The notes beneath the pieces are model-generated. The model had not been told where the DNA came from, searched no databases, and saw only the letters and a list, made by a program, of their open reading frames with translations. From contig OZ026833.1 in assembly GCA_964023205.1 (NCBI GenBank), positions 1,146,176 through 1,210,175 of the forward strand: a DNA stretch of 64,000 nt, written 5' to 3'. The stretch comes from Lutraria lutraria. Lineage: Eukaryota; Mollusca; Bivalvia; Venerida; Mactridae. The translations under genes were made by a program, and so were the position numbers. Positions 1 to 15,500 of the stretch are shown here, one piece after another (the first letter of the stretch is position 1; each line of letters begins with the position of its first letter).

Positions 1-3000
1 TCTAATTAATAAATGATGACATGTTCACTTTTTTATACTTTTAAGTTCGTGTCTGAGCATTTTTTTTATTTTGCTGTCATTTATATTCCATTGTATGATA
101 TTTTCTATCAGTTGTTTACCGAAAGATCTTAATAAGACAAATTCTCTCAATTCCTGTTTATTCTAATTAGACTTCTTAATTAATTTTCATATATTCAGTG
201 CATTTTATGTTTTTTCCCCATACTATAACAGTGTTAGCTTAACTAATAACTTGTTGAGTAATGAGATTAGAATTTGTTTATTCTTCATATTTTATTTTAT
301 TTCTACATTTGATCTTTACATATAGAGCATGAAATTAGACTTCTATCTAGATGCATTCTATATTCATTTAATGTATTCTGCTACCATATAAGGCCTAAAT
401 TAAAAATATGTTTGTTTGCCCTTTACCGACCCTGAATTTTAGAAGAGGGTCGGTAGGTAGGAAAAATATTTTATTTTATTTCTACATTTGACCTTTACCT
501 AGCATCTAGATGCATTCTATATTCATTTAATGTATTCTGCTACCATACAACCATTTATTATGTGCTTTAATCAACCATAAACATGTACTCAGTGCCTTAA
601 CACTCGTTATTGTTTTCCTTCATTTCTACAAATTATACCTACTTTAAATGTTTATCGAAAGCACTGAGTGTATACATGTATATTTATAAAGTTCTCCCAG
701 ATTTTGCAATAAATTTTTTGAGTCGGCATGATTTTTTTGGGTCGGTCGGTAAAGGGCAAACAAACTTAATTTTAATTTAAGCCTAATCATTTATTGTGTG
801 CTTTAATCAACCATAAACATGTACTCAGTGCCTTAACACTCATTATTGTTTTCCTTCATTTCTTCAAATGATACCTACTTTAAATGTTTATCGAAAGCAC
901 TGAGTGTATACATGTATATTTTTCCAAGTATAAAAATAAAGTTCTCCGAGATTTTGTAATAAATTTTTTTGAGTCAGCATGATTTTTTCGGGTCGGTTGG
1001 TAAAGGGCAAACAAACTTAATTTTAATTTAAGCCTCATTTCCATATTCTGATATTAAATGTGTCTTGAATATTTTTTCAATTAGGAAATATAAAAGTAAT
1101 TAATAATGGTGTAAACAGTTTGGTTAAAATTACTTGGAAGCGGATCAGTACATTGCATTTCATGTTTAAGTGAACGGAAAAAAAATATTGACTTTTTTTG
1201 GTGTTTGACTTAATAGACTTAATATTTCATTCAGAATGTTGCTTTATTATTGGCGAAAAACGTTATCTGTCGTTACTGTGTCAAGTCAACATGTACTTAA
1301 AGGGAAGAAATGTAAATTAGTGAAAATCTTTTAGTCAGTTCACTGTTCTACATTCATTCAAACTTACTGATGAATTTGTATGCATCGATCATTTGAATAT
1401 GAACTAAATTCATCAAAATAATGATTCCCATGCAGTATTTAATTTATTCTGAAGATTAAAACACTCATTAGGGCCCTAATTATATTTTAGGGGATTGGGG
1501 CCAGGGGTCCTTAGGTAGGGGAATTTCACTTCGTTCTGAAATTGAAGAAAAAGAGGAATTTTGTCTCTCAACAACAATACTATCAGTAATACATATATTT
1601 ACTTTACAAAGTGTCAATTTCAAGCTTAAACAATAGCTGCCATATTATATTAAGACGTGTATTTCCAGGACACAAGATGTTCAAATCTAAAATTTATGTA
1701 AAGAAAAAAAGCTTTTGTGGGAGGGAAATTTTTAGAAAATAGAGGGGAAATGTATATGCATTGAGGAGGGGAATCATAAACAGAAATAAAATAAGTGCCC
1801 TGATATTTTATTTTTTCAATTGGTTGCATTAATATTGTATATTCAACCAAAAAATTCATTGAATTACTGAGTTACATATTTTAAGCATCAGTTCTTCTGA
1901 CTTTTTATCAGAGTTGAACATTTTTTAAATCTGCTCATTTGGTAAGGCAGTCTTCAAATTTGGCCATCAGACCGTCTGAAGACCGAGTCTGTCTAATTTG
2001 CTGTCAGTCCGGTAAAAATTGACAGATCAACAGACAGATGGTCTGGTAAAGTATGATATGTAGCTGATACATTGTCTAAAATGCATTATATGTATACAAT
2101 TGAATCCTCAAAACTTATGGTTTACTACTACTGCAAAATTAAAATGGTAGTTCATTATGATGATACCTTCTTACAAAACAATACATAGTTTTACATGTCC
2201 ATAAGAAACATACTTTGACTGATGTAATGTTGTAGAAACTATATTTGATCTTGATGATAAACTAGTTAACATTCAGTCTGATAAAAATTTGTAAGGTCTG
2301 GTAAAATTTGTTCCTTTACAAGACCATATGTCTGGAGACTAGTTAAGCTTGGGATGGTTCAAGCTAATGGCACTGTGGCCTCCATTTTGACTTTCTTATA
2401 AAAGAACAATAATATGAAATTCATTGTTTAGTTGGATCAGTTTTCATTGAAAAGATAAGTTTTTAATTACTGTGAGCACTGTTTCGGCAGCCCTCAGGAA
2501 AGTTGCAAAATTAGTTTGATTATTCAAAAGAATTTGAGATAAGTTCCCATATTCAATTACAGAGGCAGATGCAGGGGGGAGGGCACCCAGCACCCCCCTA
2601 AAAGTCCCTTTTCTAGTACAACTGCAACCAATTAAAATGATGTAGAAAATGGACCCAAAACTCACCAGAATGCACCATTTCACTTCCTCAAATTAACCCC
2701 TTTCTAAATATTACTGAAAAAGATTTAGTCGTTTAGTAACCAGGAACTAGATTGTTCTTTTTCTGGCTTTTTCATCTTCATCCGCTGTCTTTATTGTTTT
2801 ATTATGTTAGACAAATTAATTTTTTGCGAATTTTTTGGTGACTTGTTATGCTTGTATACAACCTTATGAGCAATATGTTGTGTATTCACTGTTAGTTAGA
2901 TATAAAAAATATGTTTGTTCAGGTTACATACTGATGAAAAATTAGGCAGTTTGGCCTTGACCTTTTGGGGAGTTCTTGAAAGTCTGTGGAATGGTGAAAA

Positions 3001-3408
3001 AACGTGAGAAAGTGTGTGTACTGTACTTTGGGCCTCATAAAAAACTGAGGGTCATGTGAAAAAATGATCAGCCTTTATTCTGATGCCAGTCCCCAAACTA
3101 ATTTTACTGGTTTTTGACACAATGTGAGTAATGAAATATCTAAAACTTCAAGGTTTGTTTAATCGGAACTCTCCATCTTTGCTGAGGCGTCGTGTCTTAA
3201 AATAAGGCTATTAAATTTTGTTGTCGGCTGCTTTGCTAAGTGTTTCTTGTGGAGAACTTTGCAGTAAAACGTGGAGAACAAGGTTGCACTGGAACAAAAT
3301 TCCACAAGCTTCGGTAGGTCAAATGCCAGCCAGTATTTAACTTAACTACCGCTGAAAATAAGGCATAAAACCTGAAAAATGATGTTTAATTTATTTTGCT
3401 TTTTTTAG
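1..3408. other. Upstream or intronic DNA of the MGA-like gene, no exon recognised
   Basis: AT-rich sequence with no open frame resembling a T-box or any other domain. The first exon seen (3409) starts in mid-codon, so an upstream exon exists, and most or all of this stretch is probably intron. It holds the TIR element at 391-1035. Bases 1936-2345 contain repeated 'gtctggtaaa' and 'gacagac' phrases that look like an old repeat, but I could not define its ends. Confidence 0.5.
391..1035. mobile_element. MITE-like element with about 40-bp inverted ends and a duplicated right part
   Basis: The left end (391-431, beginning AGGCCTAAATT and ending CCCTTTACCGACC) is the reverse complement of 745-784 (GGTCGGTAAAGGGCAAACAA onward) with few mismatches. 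The right part, 544-784, is directly repeated at 785-1035 with the same right end. A flanking sequence (GATGCATTCTATATTCATTT) occurs both before (about 350) and inside (about 509) the element, so it has been rearranged. There is no coding capacity, which fits a non-autonomous DNA transposon. Confidence 0.7.
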
Positions 3409-3526
3409 ATGACAAAAGAATTTGCAATTATGATGGTAAGATGAGAGATAGAATCGAGAGGCTTCAAAATAAAACAGCTGTAACCAAAAAAGGAAGCTTG
3501 TCTAAAAGTACCAAATCTGTCAACAT
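3409..3526 (+). CDS. MGA: MGA-like gene, first exon visible in the window
   Basis: Acceptor ttttttag and donor gtgagt. It enters with two bases of a split codon and then reads DKRICNYDGKMRDRIERLQ onward, a basic segment that should lie C-terminal to the T-box. Confidence 0.7.
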
Positions 3527-6500
3527 GTGAGTATCAAAATATTACAACCTTGTACAGGGTTTTCTTTATCATATAGTTGTTGCCTGTAAACCTGTGCTCT
3601 TGGAGCTACTGAACGAGGGAAGAACTATAATCTTGACATGCACATATTCTGACATTTATCCTGTGTGTTGTACAAGCAATTTTCCTCCACATCACCATTT
3701 TCTCTTTATTTGAATCCACGAACATAGGTGTTTAAAAACAGCCTGACTTAACTCAAGGATAGAGTTTTAGGGAATTTTCCTCCGGCCATCTTTAAAAAAA
3801 TGTTTCTTTGCAATAACCCTACTCAGTGAATTTTCAGTCTGTAGGATTTTTAAAAATTATTTTATTCGAACCCTAAATACATGTCAAAATGCTATTTTTA
3901 TTTTAAAAACAGGGTCCTCATTTGACGTTTTTTAGGGCCGAATATGGGTCCCATTCCCCTCCTCAAAAAATATACTTTTTTCCCCTATTTTAGATAAAAA
4001 TTCCCTTTCAGAGCAATCTTTTTTTTGCTGATTTGAATACTAAATGGTTGGTTATTAACCTTTGATTAATTGCATATTAATTTTATGTACATTATACTAA
4101 AATACATTTATTTCATGCTTTAAATGTTTAGTGCATGGTTATATTTATAAGACAGTTTTAGAACAATCCCATAAAAATTCCCCTTTTTTCCTCAAAATAA
4201 TATGAAATTCCCATACCTGAGGGCCCGGGCCTTTTCCCTTAAAGTTCAACTAGGGCCCTGATAAAAAAGAGACTAAAAAAGTTTTTAGTAAGTAGGTAGC
4301 GTTTCCGCAAAAAAAATATTTTTAAGGATTTTCCAGACATGTATCGAGTTTCTGCTACATTCCTGGTTATGTCCATAAATACATGATTCAGAGATGCTTT
4401 TATTCACAGGTTAACACAGGTTTTGACTCTTGTTCAATATTTAGAATTAGATACAAAATGTAGCATGAAAATTTAGAAATTTTAGAAACCCTCTTGCTGT
4501 TAATTAAAGTTTTAGAATTTGAAATGTTTTAATTGAATCTTTGGCTAAACAAGTCTTTGAGTGCAAAGTGGACAAAATGATTTGATGACTAAAGTAACAT
4601 GACCACAGTCCTGGTCTAAGAGTTATAATACTTAACAATCAAACATGTGTTAGTGGCCTCCTCTGAATAAAGACCTCCCTGTGGATAAAGGTTGTTCTTA
4701 TAAAAACTGTTATTGATTATTTATAACAAACTGACCTCTGAATAAAGGTCACCTGTCAATGCAGGCCACATTTTGTCTTTCCCATGGGTGGCCTTTGTTC
4801 ACAAGTTTAACTGTATTTCAAATTAATTAAACAGTTATTCATGTATTTTAACAGAAATTACTCTCCAAAATTGACCAATGGTAAATTGACTGGTGGTTGT
4901 ATATCTACTGTTAACAGAAGATACAAAGGTAGGATTTTTAGATGTCTTATAGTATAAATGGTTATGGATTTTTACTTTATTTCAGAGAATTGTTCCAAAA
5001 ATATATATTTTTTTTTAAGAGTTTGAACATTATTTTGTCCGTTCCTGTTGATGGGTTTACCTTTTCAAAGTGGCACTTGGTAATTTCTGTTGTATTCCAC
5101 CTTCAATTCACATATTTATACATATATCATGTTCTTAAAAGATATTTTTCTTTAATATTATGCAACTTCAGCCCCATTCCAAACTGAAATGTTGGTTGTT
5201 TATCAAGTCCAGTCCTTCAAAAAAAGTTCACCTTCAATGTATCCCCCCCCTCCCCCCCCCCATAAAAAGGCACTGATGCCCTTCCTCCGGAAAATGAAGA
5301 AGAAAAAGGCTGAAATAATGCTATAAACTGGATTACCATAAATGCTGAATTTAAATGCTGATAAACCCTATCTCAGTCTGATGTGTGTTCTTTATTTTTA
5401 TTTCAGCTCCAAATGAACATAAACTAAGTTCGCCAATTTATCATAAAGAAAATTTCTCATATTTTGATGACCATGCAAGCAACTTCTCAGAGAACTTAAA
5501 TGAATGTTTGCTTGACACTGAGGATGATTTTCTTGCTGAAGATGAAGATTTAATTCTTGAATGTACTAAAGACAAGAAAATTGAAGCTGATGGAGTTGAA
5601 ACACATGGCAATAACTTGAAATTATGCAGTCGATATTGTAATTTTGATAGCAGGTTGAATCACTTTCCATTGTTAAATGATCATTTAGACAAATGTGCCA
5701 TTGTAATTCTTACTGACATACTTAAAGATAAGACCGCTTATTTTAAAATGAACTCTGATGATAGCAAAGACCTTGGTTTGATTGTACCATCGAAAGTCTC
5801 TAAAATGAAGCCCAGTAATTCTAAGTCTCCTGGTAGATCAAGTATTGCTAAGCCTGTTCAGGGTAATGAATCCCCTTCAGTGAGAACAACATACGTTAAA
5901 CCAAGTGATAAAGATACTTCAGGAAGTGGTTCACTGCCTTCTCCTTTGACTAAAGTGTCTTCATTAAAAGACCTCTCCAAAGGGAAACCTCTGAATGAAA
6001 ATACCTCAGTCTCAAAAATAGAATCACCTGTTACAAATTGTGCTTCTCCTGCTGATAGAAATATGACTCCTGTAAAGAAGGGTAAAGAAAAGACTAAATC
6101 TGTGAAGAAGAAGGAGTCTGCTGATTGTGAAGAAACAAATTCTCCAAAGAAAAAGAGAGGCAGGTCCAAGAAAACTGCAGAGCCACCATCTTTGAATAAT
6201 GAGGAACTTGCACAATCTTTAGATCCTAATGAACAACATGGTACTCCAACTAAAGATGTTAAGAAACCAATGAAAACACCAAGAGGAAGAAAAAAGAATT
6301 CAGAGAATACTACTCCTTCAATGGATGAGGTACTCACTGACAAAAAAGTTGGCAAAAAGGCCAATTCTAGGTCCAGAAATGTTTCCGAAAGCCCAAGTCC
6401 TAGAAGGAAACCGTCTACCAAAAAGTCACCAGAAAAAGCTAGTCCAAAAAGTACTAAAAAGATTAAATCAAATGCTCAGAATGCAGAAACTGATGCAAAA

Positions 6501-9500
6501 AAATTAATTGATGATAATGAAAATGCTGAACAATCTAGTAGTGATAAAGTTGACTCAAGTAAGAAGGTGAAAAAATCTCCTGTGAAGAAACAAGAGAAAC
6601 CTGACAGTCCCACAAAAAAGAATTGTGTAAATGACTCCAAAGACAATGTTAAAGATAAGAAATCATCTAAGGGAAAACCTAAAGATGGTCCTGCAAATTC
6701 AACAGCAAAGAAGAAATTGAAGGACAGCCCAGGGGATACACCTGAACAGAAAAATTCTCTTGGAAAGAATAAAAGTGTGTCACCTAAAAAAAGGAAGAAT
6801 TCTAGTGATAATAAAACTGGTACTGCCATGTCAAGAAAATTAGAATTTGATGACGAATTATCAAAGGTGATATATCAACGTTCTAGACTTTCATTGCCTC
6901 CTGATTTTGAATACAAATACACCTCTGGTATTCAAACATCTGGCCCAGTTGATCTGAATAATTTAATATCAAAGATAAATAATGCTATGAAGGAGAACAA
7001 TAAGGAACTTACCGAACTTTTTGGTGAAACAGAGGAGCCAGTAGAGGAGAGTGATGATAAAACTGCAAGTCCAGAAAGTAGTGTTCTTAGTACTAGTACT
7101 GATAGTGATAAAACTATTCTTAATTTTGATATGCAAAGTAATGTTTCAGTACAAGAAGACTTAGATGTAAATAATCTGCAGGATAATAATGAAACTGACA
7201 TTGGTGATAGAACATCTGACAACACTAGTGAAAAAGCAGTTGAATCAGAAAAAATTGCACGCCAATCGGTTTCAGAGATTGAAAGTAAAAGTGATGTCAG
7301 TGATAGTGATGTTAAAGATGATGTTAATGGTAAACCTAGTGAACCTGTTGAATACATAGATAAGTCCATCATTAAGAATGATGATCTACCAACAGCTGAA
7401 AATGTTGTACAAAATACCACTAGTACAGACAAAGATGAATCAATTGAACAGTTGGAGCGTACTGAAACTGTCAGTGTTTTTGATTTGTATGGATTAACTT
7501 TAAAGCGAAAAAGTTCACTTACTGGTACTGATAAAATACAGACCAATGAAAGTGCTGAAATTGTTAGTGACAGAAATAAAAATATTAACCATTCAAAGGA
7601 GATTGAAATGGATGTTGATCAAGTCAATGAAGAGTTAAATGACAGCATTGTTGTGTTAAGTGATTCAGAAAATGATACTGAAAAACTAAAACATGATGAT
7701 ACAGTCATCATTCTTTCTGATGAAGAAGATGAAGGTGTCGACAGAACAGGTTACGAAAGTCTGAAGGAGTCTTATGAGAAAAAAATTAAACCCAAATTTA
7801 CAACAGTGAATAATATTGTTGAGCCAAAACCTTTAGAAATTCTATCAAGATTAGAGAAAGCTGAACCGAAAAAGGAAAGTGCCTTTTCTTGTGATGAATT
7901 AGACATGTATTTAAATGTTCACAAGCACAATAGTGATTTTTCATATGCTTCACTAGATACAACTTGTGAGAATGATGTCAAAAGAGAAAAGCTCAGTAAA
8001 GCTGATATTAAAGAGTTGATGACAAAAGCTACTCCAGATTTGGATGAAGTTGATGGTATTGTTTTTGTGTCTTTTTCATGTGAACAGGCCTTGAAAGCAC
8101 ATGTGGCTTTAGAAAACAAACTAGATTGGTTAACAGTTGCTCAGCTGAAAAAACTAGCTCAGTTAAGACTTATGAAAGAACGTCAGAATGATTTTGGTGC
8201 AAAGAGAATTACTGATGTTAAGTCTGTTGATGAACAGAAGTTGAACTTTCGTGGTATTCCGATGCGTATGATGAAGTATCAGAAAATGTTGAAACAAGAG
8301 ATGGAGGACATTTTACTTGATAGACAGAAATCTTCGGAAAGGTCTCCATTAAAACATCCACCAGGAAAAACCACAGATATAACAAAGATAAAAGGATGGA
8401 AAAACAAGTTCCAAAACCAAGAGGAGCTGCAGGAAGCAACTGGTATCAATATTTCTGAAAGTGGAAAAATCCATTGGAAAACAGAAGAGAGGCTTATGAA
8501 AAATTTGGATCCGGAAGAGATCAAAGATATTGGACTGGACTTGAAAAAGAAAAGACGTAAACTTGTGAATTATTCTATTCGTCGGAAAAACAATTTAGGT
8601 CTTAAGTTGGAAGATACGGATGCTGATCCCATGGACTATGAATATGAACTTGATGAATATGCTATAACTGAACATGATGTTTACAATGAAGATGATGATA
8701 AACCACCTCCTGAGAAAATACCATATAAATGTAAATATCTGAGTCAGCATAAATATGGTGCCAGGAAACTGTTCGTGAAGAGGATGAAGCTTGATGCTGA
8801 GGATGAAAGAATCTTGCAGAAATTAGGAACACAGAAGATGAAATTAGATGAAGGAGGACCTCAGTGTTTATTAAAAGCAAAGAAACAAACATGTATGCAG
8901 GCATCTACGAACAAGATTACACATAATATGGCTGTAGCGGCTGCATCAGCATTTGACAAGAAATTGTTGACAAAGGCTAAACAAATGGCTAAGGTAAGTA
9001 GTTCTAACTCTTATATGTCAATGCTTAAAAATCTTAACATTATTAAGACAGGCAGAGATCTCATTTCAGGTAGTAGGCTTTGAAATATTGTTTATTAGTA
9101 CCTCACTTATATAATTAATAGTAGACCATATTATAAAATGGGACTATACCTTTTTATTAAGTTAATGCTTGCATACCATTTAGGCGTAAGGAGTCATCAA
9201 CTTCTATTTTGGTCAATTTGTGTACAGGTATCTAGTGTCCTGAATTAAGCTCAACAACATGGAAGTTATGTTACTATGATATGTAAATTCCAAGTGTTTT
9301 GCGTCCATTATTATATAAATGTTTACAGATAGGCTTGGTTAACTGACAAAGTTTGAACTTGGTTGATGTTCAGTTGTTTTTATTGAAGATTAAAAACATA
9401 TGAGACAGAAATATATGAGTATTGTAGACTATAGAGTATTTTAGCATGACTCAAAATGTAACTGGGTATTGATTATTGTTATAACTATCACCATTTTATT

Positions 9501-12500
9501 GTAATTTATTGATTGATTTTAGTGACTAAGTGGCTGAAGGTTTGATATTTTATGTCCATTTTAAGTCAATGCTAACAAATGTTAACCAGTCCATGTAATC
9601 TAATTGCTGGTAGCATGGGACTAGTGATAATGTTTTGTTTTTTCTAAATCATTTTCTGCTAGAGATCTAATTTTTGCTCTCTAAGTCATGTTTCTTCTTC
9701 CTTAAGAAATTGGAAAGACACTGAGTGCTGGTGAAATAGGCAAAACAAAATCAGGCAAAACTTCACTATAAAAATAGGTTAAATAGATTTTTTTGGGGGG
9801 TAATTATAGCTTATTTTCCAAGGGAGGATGCAGGCTATCAGCGTCACTTCTTAGTAAAAACCCTGTGAGTGTAAGAACATCTTTTTCAGCTTAAGTGACA
9901 TTTGTTTAAAATTGCATTACACAGTTTGCGTAATTTTCCTAGATGAAGCCTTATTTACATCCCTGTTTTATGTTCTTAATGATCATAGAATGAAATGATA
10001 CATATATAACCCAGTCCAAACTGATTATGATATTAGCCCCAAACTCTAGTTTAAAAGGGAGCAGATTTTGCTCAGTTTTGTATAAAAGAAATACTGAAAC
10101 AGAATTTGTCAAGTTGTTTTAAATGGTTAAACAAGTGTGTAATTATATCATAGAAATGTGTGTTCTCTATTGACCTCTGATATTTTATACTATTATCTAG
10201 GACAGGTTTAAACACTTTGCATTACAATATGTAGCAGACGACATTTTGAAGTGTAGATATGTTATATAATTCGTGAAATAGATTTGTTAATTTTTACCTC
10301 CCATCCCCCCCCCCCTTCCATGACCAGTTTATCTCATTGGGAGATAGTATGTTGTTTGAATGATATATAATTATGATTTTAGGCTTAAAATAGCAATTAT
10401 CATATACACTTTAGTACACAATCATGTGTCAATTTGTGATTCACAACCCTTGTGTATGTATGTACAAAATTAATGTATATAGTTTTTGGTGACTATATAC
10501 ATGTCCTAAATTATTCTCCATGCCTACAGCATGATACTGCCCACATTGGTTTATATTACATGTACATTGAAATCCTAAGTAGAGGAGGTCATGTTTATTT
10601 TGTTATTTGTTTGTTTATGAAAAAGATTTTGCTAAGTGGCTTCTAAGTAAGAGTTGAATTTTTAAATACACCTGTTGAAAAGTTTAGGATTAATGTAGGT
10701 CAGGATAAACTGTTTAAACCCAAAATATGATTTGTTTTCTCAGTTCACTTCCTTATTCCTGTTTCACTCCAAGTCCAGAACAATCTACAATTCACTATAA
10801 CAACAGTTACTTACCATATACTGATTTAATCTCAACAGTTTGTTACCATGGTAACATTTCCTCTCTTCAGAATGGTTACCCAACATTCCTTCCTCTGATC
10901 CCACAAACAAATTATGGCTCACTTTAAATGCTTTAATTATCCTTCAAGTCTGACTCAAAAATTTTTTCTTGTTTATAGTTTCTTGACAAAACAATTAGGG
11001 TATGTGTGTCAAAAAGCTTTTATTTTTTAAAGGTATTTTTAAACGCCTTTTATTAAAGTATTAAGAACTTAGTTACTTTCATCCCAAATATTTTCATGCT
11101 TCCGATTATGCTGTCAGGAATTTTAGGGTCCACACCAAACAATAGGGTCCATCAGGTAACAATAAACATGACCATTTTTTTACTGGCTTTACTTCCTGCT
11201 GGTCCAGAAAAGACAACAATCCTTCTGAGCGGTTATTAGGTTGATATTGGTATTTGTATTAAAATATTGACATCATTTATTCAATGTGAGAAATGCTACT
11301 ACTGGCCTTTTTATACTATTTTATTGTGTCTGGTATTCACCCACGTTCGCCAAGTAAATAAGTATATATTTTTCCCACTGAGTGGGAAATTTCGATATAA
11401 TTAAAAGAATTAATCAAAGATGCTACCCAAAGAAAGTATGTAAGTCTTTAAAAATTACCAAATTTAGTGTTTCCTAATGCTAATTACCCCATCAAAGGGT
11501 CTCTATACCTGTTCCCCATAACAGTAAAAAAAGGGCTGTACTAATATTTAATTAATACACAGATTTTACTTTATTTATTCATTACAGACAGAGAAATCGA
11601 AAAAGAAAAAGAAAGAAGCTAAAAATATCTCAAATATCAAAATGGAGGACGACGAAATAGATGCTAATTTTAGTGAACATTATGATGACGTTGATGACGT
11701 CCCATATGAGAAAAATGGTATGTTAAACTGTAGTAATTATAGAATTGTATTCTTGTAAAACAAAACCAAACCTTAGTTGAAGGATGTCCATTGTTTATTA
11801 CAAGATGATATTGTTGACTGCATTGATTTCATTGGTGTAGTCCAGTTTTATTAAATTGTCAAAGCTGCAGAATTTCACTGTTGATGCATGCATTGATTTT
11901 TAGCTTGGGCGAGACTCTATAACTTTTGAACGGTAATGATAATCTTGTTTATATCGTTTGTTATATGTACATCCTCTTGTAGTAAAAGTAATGGAATCTA
12001 TTGACTAGTACAAAGCTAAAAATAAATGATTTCAATGACTGTGTAATAATTCAGCTTTGACAGTTTAATAAAATCGCGCTATACTTATGAATATCAATTA
12101 CTTTCTGCAGTTGATTCAAGGATTTTGTACTAATTTTAGATAACTCTTTGAACAATGTATTGTTGGCTTCCAAAGTTTGCCTTTGTCACTTTATACTAAG
12201 ACATTACACTGGCTGTGTCGTATGTTGATTATTGACACTTCAATTTATTTGTAAGTTTATTTGGTCTGTTGTGTGTGAATAAAACAGACTAAGCTATTTA
12301 AATTAAGTTTCTAATTTCATTAAGATCGATTTTAACTTTATTTGGTTTTAATGTTCTTATCAGACTGGTTTCTATTGCAGATGAGTTGGCTGAGATCCAA
12401 ATAAAACAGGAACCAGTCGATGATACCCCTAAAGAGGTTTTACCAAAGCGAGGTCGTGGTAGAACCAAGAGCAGACGACAATCTTCAACAAGCAAAAGTC

Positions 12501-15500
12501 CTGGCAGTGTGCCAAATATTGATGATGATAAGGATATTGTAACTGAAAGTAAGCAACAAATTTATGTTCAAGTTTGCGTCTGAGTCAAACCTGTGTTAGC
12601 AGCTACCTGTGAATGAAGGCCAATAATAAAATTTTATTTTTTAAAAATGACTTATTGTCATTGATTAATTAGAAATAAGTGACTGCAGAATTAAGGCTAC
12701 CTTTCAATAATGGCCATATTTTGTCTTCCAGGGCTGTCCTTTGTTTACAGGTTTGACTGTGTTATGCAAATTATGTAAAAAAAATTTTCTAGAAGTTCCT
12801 TACCCAAACAGTGAACCGCTGTCTTTAAATATACATGGGTGATTTGTTTTCTATTGACAAAGAATTATTACTCATACTAATATATTTATTATGATTCTCA
12901 ATCTTTGAGATTTAAATGTGTACTGAGATACTTATCAGATTATATAGTGTTTATTTGAAGCAATAATTCCTTGAGATTTGTGTGTGTATCAGCAAGTTCT
13001 AGAGTAATAATAGCCTTTGTGTTCTTAGTGATACATTAAATTTGGAGCTGTCTCAGGCTATCTGTAAAACATATTAATGTTATGAATACTACTTACAGAA
13101 GTTATCAAGTCAGAAAATAGAAAAGGGGAAAGAGCCGGCAGCGAAACTTGTGCTGAGCCAGGTTTGTTTACTTTTATTGTACCATTGTTGTCTATTAATT
13201 TGCTCTTATGATGTAATCTACTTTAGGTTCATCTTATATGCAATATATCCATGCTTTATAAGACCATCCTAAAAAAAGATAAAAAATGATAAAAAGTTAA
13301 AACCAAGAAAAAGCCCCCTACCCAACTTTTAGGGGGGGGGGGGGGGTGAATTTTTTTGGAAATAAAAAAATAGCATTCAGACATGTATTTGGGTAAAACT
13401 AAAGAACAATCGGGGGAAATCCTAACTACCTACCTACTCAATGAAAAAAAAATTTTTTTATAGGATGGCCTTATATACAGTAAAACTTCAATGTTAAGAT
13501 CATCCTTGGACCAAATAAATCTGTCCAATTTATCTGAGCTTAATACTAAATGTAAGGAAAATACAGAATATTGTTCTGAAAATAAATGACTGTTATATTG
13601 AGGTGGTCTTATAAGCGAGGTAGTCTCTAATTGAGCTTTTACTATACTAACAATTGACTGCTACATGTATATGATTCTAATCATGAATGATAAAATCACT
13701 AAGCCTTGCAGCATTTTTGGTTCCTCATAATCATATAATCAAAGTTACTCATGGAAACTGAACATACATAGACTTGCACTGCAACATTGAACAAAGACTA
13801 GTTAAACAATGACATGGTGGATGTAGAAAAATGTAGTACTTTGGTTCACATCAAAATGACTGCTCGCTGAGCGAGTGGCGGCTATGGAAAGCTGATGCAT
13901 AGTTCAGTTTCCTAAAATGTTTTTCTAATTATTCTTCAATTTAAACTTAATAATTGTTTATCTATCTTCTGTTGGGTTGTGTTGTTGGCAATTTGTTACT
14001 AACGAAATTCTATGTTGGAGGTACCTGGCTTTAATTTGATGTTTTAGTTGTTGTCATGGTTTCTTATGTTATTGTAAATATAGAGCTTTATAACTGAAAT
14101 CAAACCTGTTCTATATATCACCTTTGGAAAGAGACCACTTTGCTCTAAATAACAGGATTTTCTTTCATAGACATACAATCAAACCTGTGAACAAAGGTCA
14201 CCCATAGGAAAGACAAAATGTGGTCTTTATTGACAGGTGGCCTTTAATCAGGTCATTCTGTCCTAAATTATCAAATAATGGTCTTTAAAAAGAATGGCCT
14301 TTACTTAAAGGGTGACCTTTATTCAGAGATGGCTGCTAACACAGGTTTTACTGTAATTAAACTTTTTCAAATTCAAGAACATTGCTAATGGCTAACAATC
14401 GTTCTGGCCTAATTTTCAAATGAAGGACTACTGTCTCTATCAAGACATGTCTATGACACAGGCTCCTGAAGTTTTCAGAAAAAAAATCTTTAAACAAAGA
14501 CATAATTTTAACTCTCACAAAGGTGATCTGTACATGTGTAGACAGGTTTGCTAAATCTTAGTTTATTTGAAGTTATTTTTTACCATTCTTAGGGTCCATG
14601 ATCCCTGTAGTTTGCATGCAATCTAACAACTTAGTAACTGGTATGTTTAATTTTCATTATGACCAATTCTAGGCCTGAGATTGTTATTGACTTATTCAGA
14701 ATATTAACTTATAACCTTCTTTTAGACCTTGCATATTCATAACTAATTGTGGCTGTTGGCCTATCCACCCTGTTCCTGGTTTGATTTGGATCTGTATAAT
14801 GGCTTCAAGCCTAGTCAGACTTGAGCCAGTTTTTAACCAATTCTGGATTTTAGCCTCACTGGGCTGGGCCAGAATTCTGGAGTTCGGCCTGACCAGACTG
14901 GTTCAGAATTCTTGAGTTTGTCCTCACCAGACTGGGCCAGAATTCTTGAGTTCAGCCTCACCAGACTGGCCCAGAATTCAGTAGTTTAGCCTAATCAGAC
15001 TGGGTCAGAATTCTGGATTTTGGTCTCACCAGACTGGTTCAGAATTCTGGATTTTAGCCTCACCAGACTGGGCCAGAATTCTGGTTTATAGCATTAAAAA
15101 TTGTATTGAATAACCTGTGTGGGTAGGTTTTCTATAAACCTCGAGCATCCTCTTTAAACATTATGGTGTTGGATTGTACATGTATACCTGATTTATGTTA
15201 CTTTAGACGGAGCAAAATTAAAGTAGTTGGAAGAAGGGTTGGTGTGAGTGATCTCCCCTTAATTATTTATCAGTATATCTAATATTTTAATACATGGTTG
15301 AAAGTTTCCTGCTTTTCCAGATGTTCCATTTTTGTGTGTGGGAACTAAGCTGATTATTATTTTCAATATTCTCAACTTAAATTAATTAAGTTTGTATGCC
15401 TGGTGCTGGTCATATGACATGAAATATTTGCATTACATTAATTTTGTATATTGTAAATTTTTATCTCGCATGAGCACTTGTGCTCAGGGTGAGCCTTTGT

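Noticed and set aside
1..3400. T-box exons of MGA in the window
   Set aside because: I read all frames for a long conserved DNA-binding segment and found none. They are expected upstream.
5385..5406. ATG at 5385 as the start of a separate 1,232-residue protein
   Set aside because: It precedes a good splice acceptor (atttcag at 5406), and the frame joins in phase to earlier exons.
10452..10927. Small open frames in the long intron after 8993
   Set aside because: No splice support, low-complexity composition and no recognised domain.
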